From: Cobetia marina
GTDB lineage: Bacteria > Pseudomonadota > Gammaproteobacteria > Pseudomonadales > Halomonadaceae
Direction: 5' to 3'
NCBI RefSeq assembly: GCF_001720485.1
Contig: NZ_CP017114.1
Location: forward strand, 1,736,001-1,800,000
Length of the DNA: 64,000 nucleotides
A program made the translations under genes and the position numbers. This document shows positions 52,087 through 60,352 of the stretch, one piece after another (position 1 is the stretch's first letter; each line of letters begins with the position of its first letter). The notes under the pieces were generated by a model. The model did not search any database. It was not told the DNA's origin and saw only the letters and a list, made by a program, of their open reading frames with translations.

Positions 52087-53925
52087 ATGCCCATGAGTAC
52101 CCGCATAGCCACTCACGCCACCTCCCGTCAGACAGCCCTTGCGCTGGGCCTGGCGCTCGGGCTTGGCAGCGCGCTGCCTGTCAGCGCAGATGAGCCGATG
52201 GCAGCCGATGACACTGGCAAGCGCGCGCCGCAGGGCGAGCACACGCTCAAGCATGAGCAGCTGGCCAGTCTGGTCGAGCAGGGGCAGGAGACATTGGCGG
52301 CAGACTTCAACGGTTTCCTCAAGCAGGTCGCGGAACGCAATCAGGAAGACAGCGCGGTTTCCGGCGCCATTGACCACTATCTGGCCGGCGAGTCGCTGGA
52401 GGGGGATGACTTCGTCAACGTCTATCGCCTGCTGGGGGTCTACAACCGACTGCAGTATGGCGATGACGTCCAGGAGCTGCTCAAGGAAATGGTCGCGATC
52501 CCGACCTTCAAGGTCGGTGAGAAACCCCAGCATGAAAACCCCGAGATCTCGCGTTTCGGTGAGTTGATCAAGGACAAGGCCGAGGCATTCGGCTTGACGT
52601 TCCGCAACGTGGATGACCGTGTCTTCGAGGTGGAGCTCAAGGGGACGGGGGAGGATGTGTTCGGCATTCTCACCCACGGGGATGTGGTGCCGGCGGACCA
52701 GGAGGGCTGGACGCTTGAGGATGGCACCCACCTGGATCCGTTCGAGGTCACCGAGATCGATGGCAAGCTGTACGGGCGTGGCACCGAGGATGACAAGGCC
52801 TCCATCGCCGCGGCGCTGTATGCCATGAAGTCTCTCAAGGAGAACGCGGTGCCGGTCAAGCGCACCATTCGCCTGATGATCGAGACGACGGAAGAGACCG
52901 GCGGTGAGGGCTTCGCCTATTACAAGGCGCACAACGCGCTGCCCGAATACAACATCGTGCTGGACAGCGGCTACCCGGCAATCACTGCCGAGAATGGCTT
53001 CGGCACCATCGATGCGCGCTTCCCGCTGGCACGCGAGACACAGACGGGGCAGGCGGCGGATGGCCTGCCGGCGATCACTTCCTTCAAGGGGGGACTTGCG
53101 ACCAACCAGATTCCCGAGCGCTCCGTCGCCACCCTGCACGCCAGTGATGCCGCGGGCGCCAAGGCGCTCAACCACAAGCTGGAAGCGCTTGGCAGCCGTT
53201 ACGTCAACGAGCACGGCAAGGATTTCAGCGTCGCCAGTGAAGTGAAGGGCGAGGATGTCATCGTCACGGTGACGGGCAAGTCGGCCCACTCATCGGCACC
53301 GGCCAATGGCGTGAATCCGGTGACACGACTGGCGGGACTGCTGGCCACCTCCGGTATCGATTTCCAGGACAGTGCCTATGAAGATGCCGTGCACTACCTG
53401 AATGACAATTACGGGCTGGATTATCACGGCAAGCTGCTGGGCATCGCCTACTCCCATGATTTCATGGGACCGCTCAAGGTGACGCCGACCTATCTGGAGA
53501 AGGAGGACGACGCGCTGCGTGTCGCGGTCAACGTGCGGGCTCCGGCGGGCGAGAAGTCGCCTGAGGAACTCAGCCAGGTGATCAAGGAAAAGCTCACAGC
53601 CTATGCCAAGGAGCAGGGCATGGACGTGGCGCTGAACGTCGAGATTCGCGACTGGATGCTGCGTGACCCCAGCGGTGCCTGGCTCCAGACGCTGCTCAAC
53701 ATCTTCGGCGATACCACGGGACTCGATGCCGAACCGCGTTCCTCGGCGGGGAGCACGACCGCCAAGCTGCTGCCCAATGCGATCAACTTCGGGCCGTCGA
53801 TGCCGGGCGAGACCTATACCGGACATACCTCTGAAGAGTTCAAGCGTGTCGACAATCTGCTGCTGGACATCCAGATGTTCACCGAGATGATGGCCCGCAT
53901 CGGCAATCAGGATTCGCTCAAGTAA
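52087..53925 (+). CDS. Secreted M20-family dipeptidase
   Basis: A 612-residue zinc peptidase of the PepV/Sapep type with a signal peptide (about 1-34, ending LPVSADE), so it acts in the periplasm. The dinuclear site is visible in ILTHGDVVPAD, GRGTEDDKAS, ETTEETGGEGF, VLDSGYPAIT and GETYTGHTSEEF; the dimer/lid segment lies about 320-480 with GKSAHSSAPANG. Residues 35-140 form an added helical N-terminus. ATG 52087 (AAGG six bases upstream) is one of three close candidates. A predicted terminator follows. Confidence 0.88.
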   Translation: MPMSTRIATHATSRQTALALGLALGLGSALPVSADEPMAADDTGKRAPQGEHTLKHEQLASLVEQGQETLAADFNGFLKQVAERNQEDSAVSGAIDHYLAGESLEGDDFVNVYRLLGVYNRLQYGDDVQELLKEMVAIPTFKVGEKPQHENPEISRFGELIKDKAEAFGLTFRNVDDRVFEVELKGTGEDVFGILTHGDVVPADQEGWTLEDGTHLDPFEVTEIDGKLYGRGTEDDKASIAAALYAMKSLKENAVPVKRTIRLMIETTEETGGEGFAYYKAHNALPEYNIVLDSGYPAITAENGFGTIDARFPLARETQTGQAADGLPAITSFKGGLATNQIPERSVATLHASDAAGAKALNHKLEALGSRYVNEHGKDFSVASEVKGEDVIVTVTGKSAHSSAPANGVNPVTRLAGLLATSGIDFQDSAYEDAVHYLNDNYGLDYHGKLLGIAYSHDFMGPLKVTPTYLEKEDDALRVAVNVRAPAGEKSPEELSQVIKEKLTAYAKEQGMDVALNVEIRDWMLRDPSGAWLQTLLNIFGDTTGLDAEPRSSAGSTTAKLLPNAINFGPSMPGETYTGHTSEEFKRVDNLLLDIQMFTEMMARIGNQDSLK

Positions 53926-54040
53926 TCGGGTGAGTTCGCGGGGCCGTGGTCATGTGAATCGCCTTTTGCATGGCGTATTGAACTAGCCCCTTGAATAGCC
54001 CCGGAAATTGCCTCTTGCCTGGGTGACAGGCATCACATGC

Positions 54041-54085
54041 CAACGCCCGCCACCGCCCCTGATGAAGGGGCAGTGGCGGGCGTTG
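54041..54085. terminator. Bidirectional terminator
   Basis: Twenty-base arms (CAACGCCCGCCAC and GCCCCT parts) pair with one mismatch around a GATGA loop, between the convergent dipeptidase and amidase genes. Confidence 0.85.
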
Positions 54086-54128
54086 TCGTCTGTGAAGGTC
54101 GCCGATCACCCAGTGCGGCCGCGCGATC

Positions 54129-55577
54129 TCACCTCGGGCGGTAGGGCTCGGCGGGGTGCGCGGTCGGGTAGGCGTCCATATAGGCGGTGGCTGCTTTCAG
54201 GAGATGGACGTCAGCGTGCCTGGCGCCTGCCAGCTGAAAGCCGACCGGCAGTCCCTGCGAAGTGAATCCGCAGGGGACCGAGGCGGCGGGTTGGCCGCTC
54301 AGATTGAAGGGGTACGAGAACGGCGTCCATTCCTCCCAGTCGTGCCATTGGCTGGCGGGCGGCACCTGATGATTCAGTGCAAAGGGGAGGACGGCGACGC
54401 TTGGCGTCAGCAGCAGAGGGTAGTCCTGATGGAAGCGCTCAAGCTGCTGGGTGAGCCGGTGCCTGGCCTCGAAGGCCTCGAACAACTCAAGCGAGGTCCA
54501 GTCGCGGGCACGCATGGCATTCTCGACCAGGCCGGGGTCGAGCTGTTCGCGCTGGCGGGCATCACAGCCTTTCCAGACCCCTAGCGACGCGGTGAACCAG
54601 ATCTTGCGGAAGATCTCGAGGCTTGAGTCGATGGGGGGATCGACCTCCACGATCTCGGCGCCAAGCCCTGCCAGACGCTCTGCGGCGCGTGCTACCCGAC
54701 TGGCGATCTCGGGGTCGACATCGGCCTGCCCGAGGCGCGGGGAGTAGGCGATCCGCAGGCCTGTCAGTGGCGTGCCGATCTCCACGCCCCAATCCTCGGG
54801 TTGTCCGCGGGTGGCGTAGGGGTCCTGTGCATCATGACGGCCGATGACATTGAGCATGGCGGCGGCGTCGCGTGGGCTGCGGGTGAGCGGCCCGATACTG
54901 GACAGGGACGCGGCCTGGGCGGGAGGCCACTGGGCTGTCCAGCCGAAGGTGGGCTTGAAGCCGAAGACACCACTGAAGGCGGCGGGAATGCGAATTGACC
55001 CACCGGAATCCCCGCCCTGATGCAGGACTCCCAGGTTCAGGGCGGCGGCGGTGGCCGCACCCCCTGAAGAGCCGCCCGGGGTCAGCGCGGTATTCCAGGC
55101 ATTGCCGGTGGCGCCATGCACGCGGTTGTCGGTGACGGCCTTCCAGCCGAACTCGGGGGTATTGGTCTTGCCCAGCAGAATCGCGCCTGCCTCGCGCAGG
55201 CGCCGCACCGGAGGGGCGTCCTGCTGACAGGGCGTGGCTACCGTGGTGAGCGAGCCCTCGCGCGCCGGCATGCCGGCGACATCGGTGAGATCCTTCAGCG
55301 AGGTCGGGATGCCATCGAGCGGGCTCAGGGGCTTGCCCGCCTGCCAGCGCTGTCTGGCGTGATGCGCCGCCTCCAGCGCCGTGTCATGCGCGACATGCAC
55401 GTAGGCGTTGACCGCCGGATTGAGTCGCTCGATACGGGCTAGCACTGCCTGTGTCACTTGCAGCGGGTCGAACTGGCCACGTTGATAGCCGCGCGACAGC
55501 TGCTCGGCGTCCAGGGTGGTCAGGTCATCCTGGGCGGAATGTGGCGTCAGGTCGTGGGGGAATTCGGCGTTGGGCAT
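54129..55577 (-). CDS. Amidase-signature family hydrolase
   Basis: A 482-residue amidase. The Ser-Ser-Lys triad is visible as Lys95 in PTSLKDL, Ser170 in TPGGSSGGAAT and nucleophile Ser194 in GGDSGGSIRIPAAF, in the usual order. AGGAG 7-8 bases before ATG 55577 sets the start; the longer frame has none. No partner gene indicates the amide substrate. GatA is excluded because no gatB or gatC lies beside it and the C-terminal WTPFSYPFNLSGQPAASVPCG is typical of catabolic amidases. Confidence 0.9.
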   Translation of the reverse strand: MPNAEFPHDLTPHSAQDDLTTLDAEQLSRGYQRGQFDPLQVTQAVLARIERLNPAVNAYVHVAHDTALEAAHHARQRWQAGKPLSPLDGIPTSLKDLTDVAGMPAREGSLTTVATPCQQDAPPVRRLREAGAILLGKTNTPEFGWKAVTDNRVHGATGNAWNTALTPGGSSGGAATAAALNLGVLHQGGDSGGSIRIPAAFSGVFGFKPTFGWTAQWPPAQAASLSSIGPLTRSPRDAAAMLNVIGRHDAQDPYATRGQPEDWGVEIGTPLTGLRIAYSPRLGQADVDPEIASRVARAAERLAGLGAEIVEVDPPIDSSLEIFRKIWFTASLGVWKGCDARQREQLDPGLVENAMRARDWTSLELFEAFEARHRLTQQLERFHQDYPLLLTPSVAVLPFALNHQVPPASQWHDWEEWTPFSYPFNLSGQPAASVPCGFTSQGLPVGFQLAGARHADVHLLKAATAYMDAYPTAHPAEPYRPR

Positions 55578-55852
55578 GGCGGCTCTCCTGCGGGTGAACG
55601 GGGCCCATCGATGGATGGCAAGCGGCGCTTGCATGGAGGAGCGGTACGCTGTGGCTGGCGCATCGCTGACAAGACGTGGCCTGTTGTTCATGGCCTTGGG
55701 TCAGCGGGGCGAAACTCAAGGCTTGTCGAGGCTTGAAAAGCTCGCGGGAGAGCCGCATGGCGGTGAATGAGCATGACAGCGAGTCACCGCGTCAGGCTCG
55801 CTGGCGCCGATCATGGCGCATGAAAGTCATCCAGAGTGACGGGAGGAGAGTC

Positions 55853-56047
55853 ATGCCAGCCAAGTCCAGGGCACAGCAGATGGCAGCAGGAGCGGCGTTG
55901 GCCGCGCGCCGGGGAGAGCAGAAGGCGAGCGAGCTGGAGGGCGCGGCGCGTTCGATGTACGACTCCATGAGCGAGGAGGAACTCGAGAAGATGGCCTCCA
56001 CCTCACGTGAGGGAAAACCGCGGCACGACAACCAGAGCGACGATTAG
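55853..56047 (+). CDS. DUF3008-family small protein
   Basis: A 64-residue highly charged protein. The pattern PAKSRAQQMAAGAALAARRG, SMYDSMSEEELEKMAST and EGKPRHD is that of DUF3008 proteins, which have no known function. GGAGG six bases before ATG 55853 gives a strong start; the frame from 55676 is only an extension. The stop codon lies inside a 24-bp tandem duplication. A strong palindromic terminator follows. Confidence 0.85.
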   Translation: MPAKSRAQQMAAGAALAARRGEQKASELEGAARSMYDSMSEEELEKMASTSREGKPRHDNQSDD

Positions 56048-56081
56048 CACGACGACCAGAGCGACGATCAGCACGACCGCC
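56034..56081. repeat. 24-bp tandem duplication at the DUF3008 stop
   Basis: Two adjacent 24-base units share 21 positions. The first contains the TAG stop codon of the DUF3008 gene; the second has CAG at the same place. Confidence 0.85.
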
Positions 56082-56129
56082 ACGATCGAGGCGGTGCCGA
56101 GAAGAAGCCACCCCGAGTGGTTTGCGCAG

Positions 56130-56167
56130 ATGACAGGGCGCCCGGCAATTGCCGGGCGCCCTGTCAT
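56130..56167. terminator. Perfect 38-base palindrome, bidirectional terminator
   Basis: The 17-bp stem (ATGACAGGGCGCCCGGC) with AATT loop reads the same on both strands. It separates the convergent DUF3008 and DUF1264 genes. Confidence 0.9.
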
Positions 56168-56196
56168 GAGTCGCGTCATTCGCTGTCGAGAGAGGG

Positions 56197-56988
56197 TCAG
56201 CGCTGGTCGTCCAGGCTCTCGTGAGGCGGTTGATGCGACTCGCTGTCAGGCGGTGTCGGGCCGCCATTGGCCTTCGGACTGACCTTGGGCATCGCGATAT
56301 CCGCACGCTTCCGGCGGCGCTCCTCGGTGCTGATGCCCAGGCGTTCATCGCGGCGCTTCATCAGCTCCTCGTCGATCTGGCCGTCACGGGTGAAGGCCAT
56401 CATCAGTTGCGGAATCCCGTAGGGGAAGTCGTCGCGGTCGATCTGCCAGGTGTGGAAGGTCTTGCCGTAGGTCGTGACCAGATCCTCGAAGTAACTGCGC
56501 TCGGCCAGTTCCGGGATGCCCGGAGCCACCAGGATGCCGGACTTCACCTCATAGTGATGGCTGTGCCAGAGCGGCTTCTCTTCTTCGGGGAGACGCTCGT
56601 AACGTTCGGCGCTGATGATGTACTCGATCCCGATCAGACGTGCGTCGCTGCGGTTGGAATCGAAGATGACGCACTGGTGGAGATCATGTTCCAGGTGGAT
56701 GCAGAAATGACTGGCTTCCACCTGGCGGCCCATGTCATCGGCGTAATGGTGAAAGCCGTTGAGGTAGGTGCTCATCGCTTCCATCGGGTACTTGCGCTGC
56801 ATGACCTGCGAGGCCGCGTCCAGCACCTGGTGCTTGAGCGGATGGCCACTGCTGACCTTGCGAGCACTGTTCAGACGGCGTCCCAGAAAGAAGGCGGTCG
56901 CCGCGGCCGCGCCAGCGAGCAGGCCAGTGCCGAAGCCGCGCGTGGAGTGTGAGGCGTGATGGCATGGGGTGGACGTACGATGATGCAT
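56197..56988 (-). CDS. DUF1264 (oil-body-associated protein-like) protein
   Basis: A 263-residue protein with a short hydrophobic segment near the N-terminus (about 20-37, GTGLLAGAAAATAFFLG), which could be a signal anchor. The body matches DUF1264: ASHFCIHLEHDLHQCVIFDS, RLIGIEYIISAERYERLPEEEK broken at two places, LWHSHHYEVKSG and HTWQIDRDDFPYGIPQLMMA. The function is unknown; plant relatives are oil-body proteins. AGGAGG before the ATG confirms the start. The tail is polar and disordered. Confidence 0.88.
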   Translation of the reverse strand: MHHRTSTPCHHASHSTRGFGTGLLAGAAAATAFFLGRRLNSARKVSSGHPLKHQVLDAASQVMQRKYPMEAMSTYLNGFHHYADDMGRQVEASHFCIHLEHDLHQCVIFDSNRSDARLIGIEYIISAERYERLPEEEKPLWHSHHYEVKSGILVAPGIPELAERSYFEDLVTTYGKTFHTWQIDRDDFPYGIPQLMMAFTRDGQIDEELMKRRDERLGISTEERRRKRADIAMPKVSPKANGGPTPPDSESHQPPHESLDDQR

Positions 56989-57170
56989 ACTTCCTCCTGC
57001 GTGGTCGTCTCGAGTAAGTGAGAATCCCTGTCACACCTTCTCATTGCAGTGCATCTTGCTTGGCGAGGTCAAGGGATGCGCGATGGTGACGTTCGGAACA
57101 CGGCAATTCGTGCTCAAGGATTGCCTTGTGTCGCCTCCGCCCTCATGAATGAGGGAAATGATGACTGTCA

Positions 57171-57186
57171 TGGCATCATCGTTGCC
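57171..57186 (+). promoter_or_regulatory. Possible sigma-54 promoter of the HAD phosphatase gene
   Basis: TGGCATCATCGTTGCC has GG-N10-GC spacing and differs from the RpoN consensus at one or two outer positions. It lies 65 bases before the start codon. Confidence 0.5.
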
Positions 57187-57250
57187 CTGACAAGCCCCCT
57201 CGGGTGACAGGCCGATGCCATGCACCTCCCTTTGATTGCCTGGAGATTGA

Positions 57251-57979
57251 ATGAAACAGCTGATATTTGATTGTGATGGAGTCCTGGTCGATAGCGAGAT
57301 CATTGCCGACGGCGTGCTCAAGGAGAAGCTGCCGCTGTGGCTGCCGGATCTCGGCACGAGCGAGCAGATCGAGCATGAGCTGGATCGCTGCCTGGGGATG
57401 ATGACGCGCGACATCCTGGTGGACCTGGAAGGCCGCAGTCAGCATCGCCTGCCGGCCGATGCCCTGGAGCAGGTTCGTCTGGAGGTGGACCAGCGTCTCG
57501 CCAATGGCCTCGAGGCCATGCCGGGCGTGGTGAAGACGCTCGAGTGGATTCGCGATCAGCGCCTGCCCCTGGCGGTGGTGTCCAACAGCTCCGCCTCACG
57601 CATGAAGATCAATCTCGAGAGCTCGGGACTGCGTGGCATTCTGGACGAGATCGCCGCGGCCAATGGCGACCGGGAACTGCCGATCTTCACCTCCGATGAC
57701 GTCATCAACCCCAAGCCGGCGCCCGACCTCTATCTGCTCGCCCTCAAGACGCTGGGTCGTTCCGCCGAGGAATGCCTGGTGGTGGAGGATAGCCGCACGG
57801 GAATGCAGGCAGCCGTGGCTGCGGGTCTCAAGGTCGTGGGGCATCTGGGGGCCAGCCACATTCCGCCGGGCCACGCCGAGGTGCTGCGGGATACCGGCGC
57901 CTGGCAGCTCATCAAGCATTGGGAGGAATTCCCCGAACGCTGCCGGGAGGCAGGCCACCAGATGCAGGAGCCGGCATGA
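57251..57979 (+). CDS. HAD-superfamily (subfamily IA) phosphatase
   Basis: A 242-residue hydrolase with the HAD motifs: nucleophile Asp in FDCDGVLVDSE, VVSNSSA (motif II), Lys in INPKPAPDLY, and VVEDSRTGMQAAVAAG (motif IV). A cap domain of about 70 residues lies after motif I. It resembles YieH/6-phosphogluconate or beta-phosphoglucomutase-like phosphatases. GGAG six bases upstream confirms the start. The substrate is unknown; no operon partner is evident. Confidence 0.9.
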   Translation: MKQLIFDCDGVLVDSEIIADGVLKEKLPLWLPDLGTSEQIEHELDRCLGMMTRDILVDLEGRSQHRLPADALEQVRLEVDQRLANGLEAMPGVVKTLEWIRDQRLPLAVVSNSSASRMKINLESSGLRGILDEIAAANGDRELPIFTSDDVINPKPAPDLYLLALKTLGRSAEECLVVEDSRTGMQAAVAAGLKVVGHLGASHIPPGHAEVLRDTGAWQLIKHWEEFPERCREAGHQMQEPA

Positions 57980-58023
57980 CACGATGCCGTCCGAGGTGAA
58001 CGACTGACATCATGAACCCGCAG

Positions 58024-58065
58024 GACGGCACTGGCTGGCTGTTGTAACATCGCGGGAGTGCCGTC
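58024..58065. terminator. Possible hairpin after the HAD gene
   Basis: GACGGCACT and AGTGCCGTC pair across 24 bases. The loop is long for a terminator, so it may be another kind of regulatory structure. Confidence 0.3.
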
Positions 58066-58209
58066 ATCGAAAAAGCGTCACAAGGGTGTCGCCACAGCGC
58101 CGCAAGCCGCTGTGCCTGACATCGTCGCGTGTCGAGATGCCGGCAGTCCTGTCCATTCATCGCTCCCTCGTGGCTTCTGGAGCTACCTCTTCGTCTTTCG
58201 GAAATCCTG

Positions 58210-59262
58210 ATGATCAACGCCTTCATTGCCAGTGATACCTTTGAAAACAAGGGCTATTGGCTGCGCAAGCGTGTCCCCTGGTTCAGTCGTCGCTACGACG
58301 CCCATTACGGCATTGACCAGCTTGAGCCCGGCACCCCTCGGCATCAGCAAGCCTCTGCGGCGCTTGAGCATCTGCGCGCCGCGTGCGAATGCCAGACGAG
58401 CGGACATCAGGCGAGCGAAGAGCAGCAGGGCGTCGAGAAGATCATCTGGATGTATTGGCATGCCCCGCTACAAGAGGCGCCGGAAGTGGTGCAGTTGAGC
58501 GTGGCATCCTGGCAGAGACAGAATCCAGATCACGAAGTGCGCCTGTTGAACGCTGACAATCTCGAGCAGGTGCTGGGCGTGGACCTCATGGCGGCGTTCG
58601 AGCTATCCACCGTCAGGCTGTCGATGGCGATGAAGACGGATGTTCTCAGACTCTATCTGTTGAGTCGCTTCGGTGGCATCTGGGCGGATGCCACGACGTT
58701 CTGCCTGGCGCCGCTCGAGACATGGTTGCCCGGCGCCACCGCCAGACATGGCGTCTTCACCTTCCGTCAGCACAAGGCGCCCAGCCGGCCCGTGGAAGCC
58801 TGGTTCATCGCCGCCCGGCAAGGGTCCCCGCTGGTCACGCGGGTTCTGGCACTGTTCGTGGAGCATCTGTTCCAGCCACGCCAGACGGCCGTGTTCGTGT
58901 CCAATCGTGCCAAGAATCACGCGAAGCTGGGGATCGGGCGTCAGCATCCCACGCTGCTGTATGCCGATTTCGTTCGGGACGCGGAGCGCCACGGTTTCAT
59001 GCCGTATTTCTCGGTGGGCTACTTCTTCAACGAGAGCCTGCGTCAGCACTACACGCCCTCTCTGATCGAGGCGTTCATGGCGCTGGACAACCGCTTCGCC
59101 AGCAATGGTGCACCATTCGAGGTGTTCGAGACGGCCGTGGTCTCCAAGCAGACCTACAAGCGAGACTACGAGCACCGTGAGTTGTTCAAGGCACGCAAGG
59201 CCCACCTGCTGGCGCTGCTGGAAAGGCATCCCGAGGCTGCGCCAGAAGCGGCCGAGGTCTGA
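58210..59262 (+). CDS. Capsular-polysaccharide-type glycosyltransferase
   Basis: A 350-residue protein of the Caps_synth/Gly_transf_sug type. KIIWMYWHAPLQEAPEVVQLS, WQRQNPDHEVRLLN and DVLRLYLLSRFGGIWADATTF match the family; the usual DxD metal motif reads WADAT, as is common in this group. The start at 58210 is favoured by the beginning of homology, but its binding site (CGGAA) is weak. No other polysaccharide gene is nearby. Confidence 0.8.
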   Translation: MINAFIASDTFENKGYWLRKRVPWFSRRYDAHYGIDQLEPGTPRHQQASAALEHLRAACECQTSGHQASEEQQGVEKIIWMYWHAPLQEAPEVVQLSVASWQRQNPDHEVRLLNADNLEQVLGVDLMAAFELSTVRLSMAMKTDVLRLYLLSRFGGIWADATTFCLAPLETWLPGATARHGVFTFRQHKAPSRPVEAWFIAARQGSPLVTRVLALFVEHLFQPRQTAVFVSNRAKNHAKLGIGRQHPTLLYADFVRDAERHGFMPYFSVGYFFNESLRQHYTPSLIEAFMALDNRFASNGAPFEVFETAVVSKQTYKRDYEHRELFKARKAHLLALLERHPEAAPEAAEV

Positions 59263-59336
59263 GCCTGGCCAGTGTCCATCCCTCGGTGTCTATCCCTGGG
59301 TGTCGACAGATGAGGTCAGCGGCGTCGGCGGGAGGG

Positions 59337-59380
59337 TGACGCGAGGGTGATGCAAGAGTGACGCGAGGGTGACGCAAGAA
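59337..59380. repeat. Four tandem copies of an 11-bp repeat
   Basis: TGACGCGAGGG, TGATGCAAGAG, TGACGCGAGGG and TGACGCAAGAA follow directly, just before a strong terminator. The unit length and copy number equal those at 12202-12245 but the sequences differ. Confidence 0.8.
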
Positions 59381-59386
59381 AGCAAG

Positions 59387-59433
59387 ACGACAAGACAGGC
59401 CCCCGGAGTCTCTCCGGGGGCCTGTCTTGTCGT
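59387..59433. terminator. Bidirectional terminator, 22-bp perfect stem
   Basis: Arms 59387-59408 and 59412-59433 (core GGCCCCCGGAG) pair fully around a TCT loop, between convergent genes. Confidence 0.88.
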
Positions 59434-59531
59434 GTGACGTAGCAGTGGGAGCTGGCAGCAGGAGCTGGTGGCAGAAGGGCGTGCTTGCCGGAGAGCCCCA
59501 CAGAGCCTGCGAGGCGTTGGGCGTGTCATCG

Positions 59532-59963
59532 CTAGCGAAAGCAGATCCGCGTTCCCCAGGCCAGCAATTCCTCCTGAGTGAGGGAGCGCGACACCATGCC
59601 GATCATCTCATCCCCCCACTGATCCGCCCAGGTCAGCACGCCGTGACTGATGCCCCGCGATCTCATGAGGTCGCGTATCTCTCCCGTGCCCTTGAACCAC
59701 AGGGCCTTGCCATCAAGGCGAGTCAGATCGGAAATGCCATGGCAGTGGTGAATGCGCACCTTGTAGATGCCATCCAATGACATGACCTCGACGACCGGCA
59801 CCATGCCCTGTTGCAGGGCGCGCGACAGGGAGTCGAGCGTCATGCTGGCCTCAGCCTGCCGCTCGGCAGGTGAGCTGACATGCAGCGTGCCAGGGGGCGT
59901 TGTAGGGAGGGTGGCAGTCTCGGTATTCGCCGTGTGGCGCGAGGTGGAGGCTTGAACAGGCAT
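59532..59963 (-). CDS. Small hypothetical protein (possibly DUF6482)
   Basis: A 143-residue soluble protein with no membrane segment. The N-terminal 40 residues are low-complexity (Thr/Pro-rich). The core has VVEVMSLDGIYKVRIHHCHG and LTRLDGKALWFKGTGEIRDL, split in two strands, resembling small gammaproteobacterial DUF6482 proteins. GGAGA 8 bases before the ATG supports the start. I cannot assign a function. Confidence 0.65.
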   Translation of the reverse strand: MPVQASTSRHTANTETATLPTTPPGTLHVSSPAERQAEASMTLDSLSRALQQGMVPVVEVMSLDGIYKVRIHHCHGISDLTRLDGKALWFKGTGEIRDLMRSRGISHGVLTWADQWGDEMIGMVSRSLTQEELLAWGTRICFR

Positions 59964-60352
59964 CGGGGATTCTCTCCGTGGCAGGTCATCTTTCTATCAC
60001 TTGTGTACAAGTAATGTAGAAGTCTTTCGGCGTGCTCGCCAATGCCTGTCAGGAGCCGCCTGCCAAAAACCGGCTGTCATGAGCTAGCTGTCAGGCATCA
60101 TCTGGCAAGCTTCGCCTGCCATGAATTCTCACACCGCTTTCAGATATCAAGATGATACCCGTCATCTGCCTGCCCCTCGGCGCACCCAGCGCCGGCCAGA
60201 CGCAAGTTTTCCGTCGCTGGCCCTTGAAGTTCTGGGGAATCAGAGTCATGTCTACAAGGCACTGCGAATATTCGTTGGCGATAGCGCTACTCGTTTCTCG
60301 CTGGTGCGCGATCCACCTCACCGCTGTCACAGCTAACAGGGAGTAGCGATAT
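59964..60352. other. Intergenic region upstream of the BCCT gene
   Basis: About 390 bases without a gene. It contains ACTTG-TGTA-CAAGT (59999-60012) and a CGAATATTCG palindrome (60265-60274), either of which could be an operator; no known betaine or choline regulator site is recognisable. Confidence 0.4.

Noticed and set aside
52042..53289. Open frame of 415 codons opposite the M20 dipeptidase
   Set aside because: The plus-strand gene has a signal peptide and all metal ligands; the opposite frame has neither motifs nor a binding site.
60282..60289. TAGCGCTA, the core of the LacI-family operators at 4398-4427, upstream of the BCCT gene
   Set aside because: Only the central 8 bases match; the ATG/CAT flanks needed for the operator are missing, so it is likely chance.
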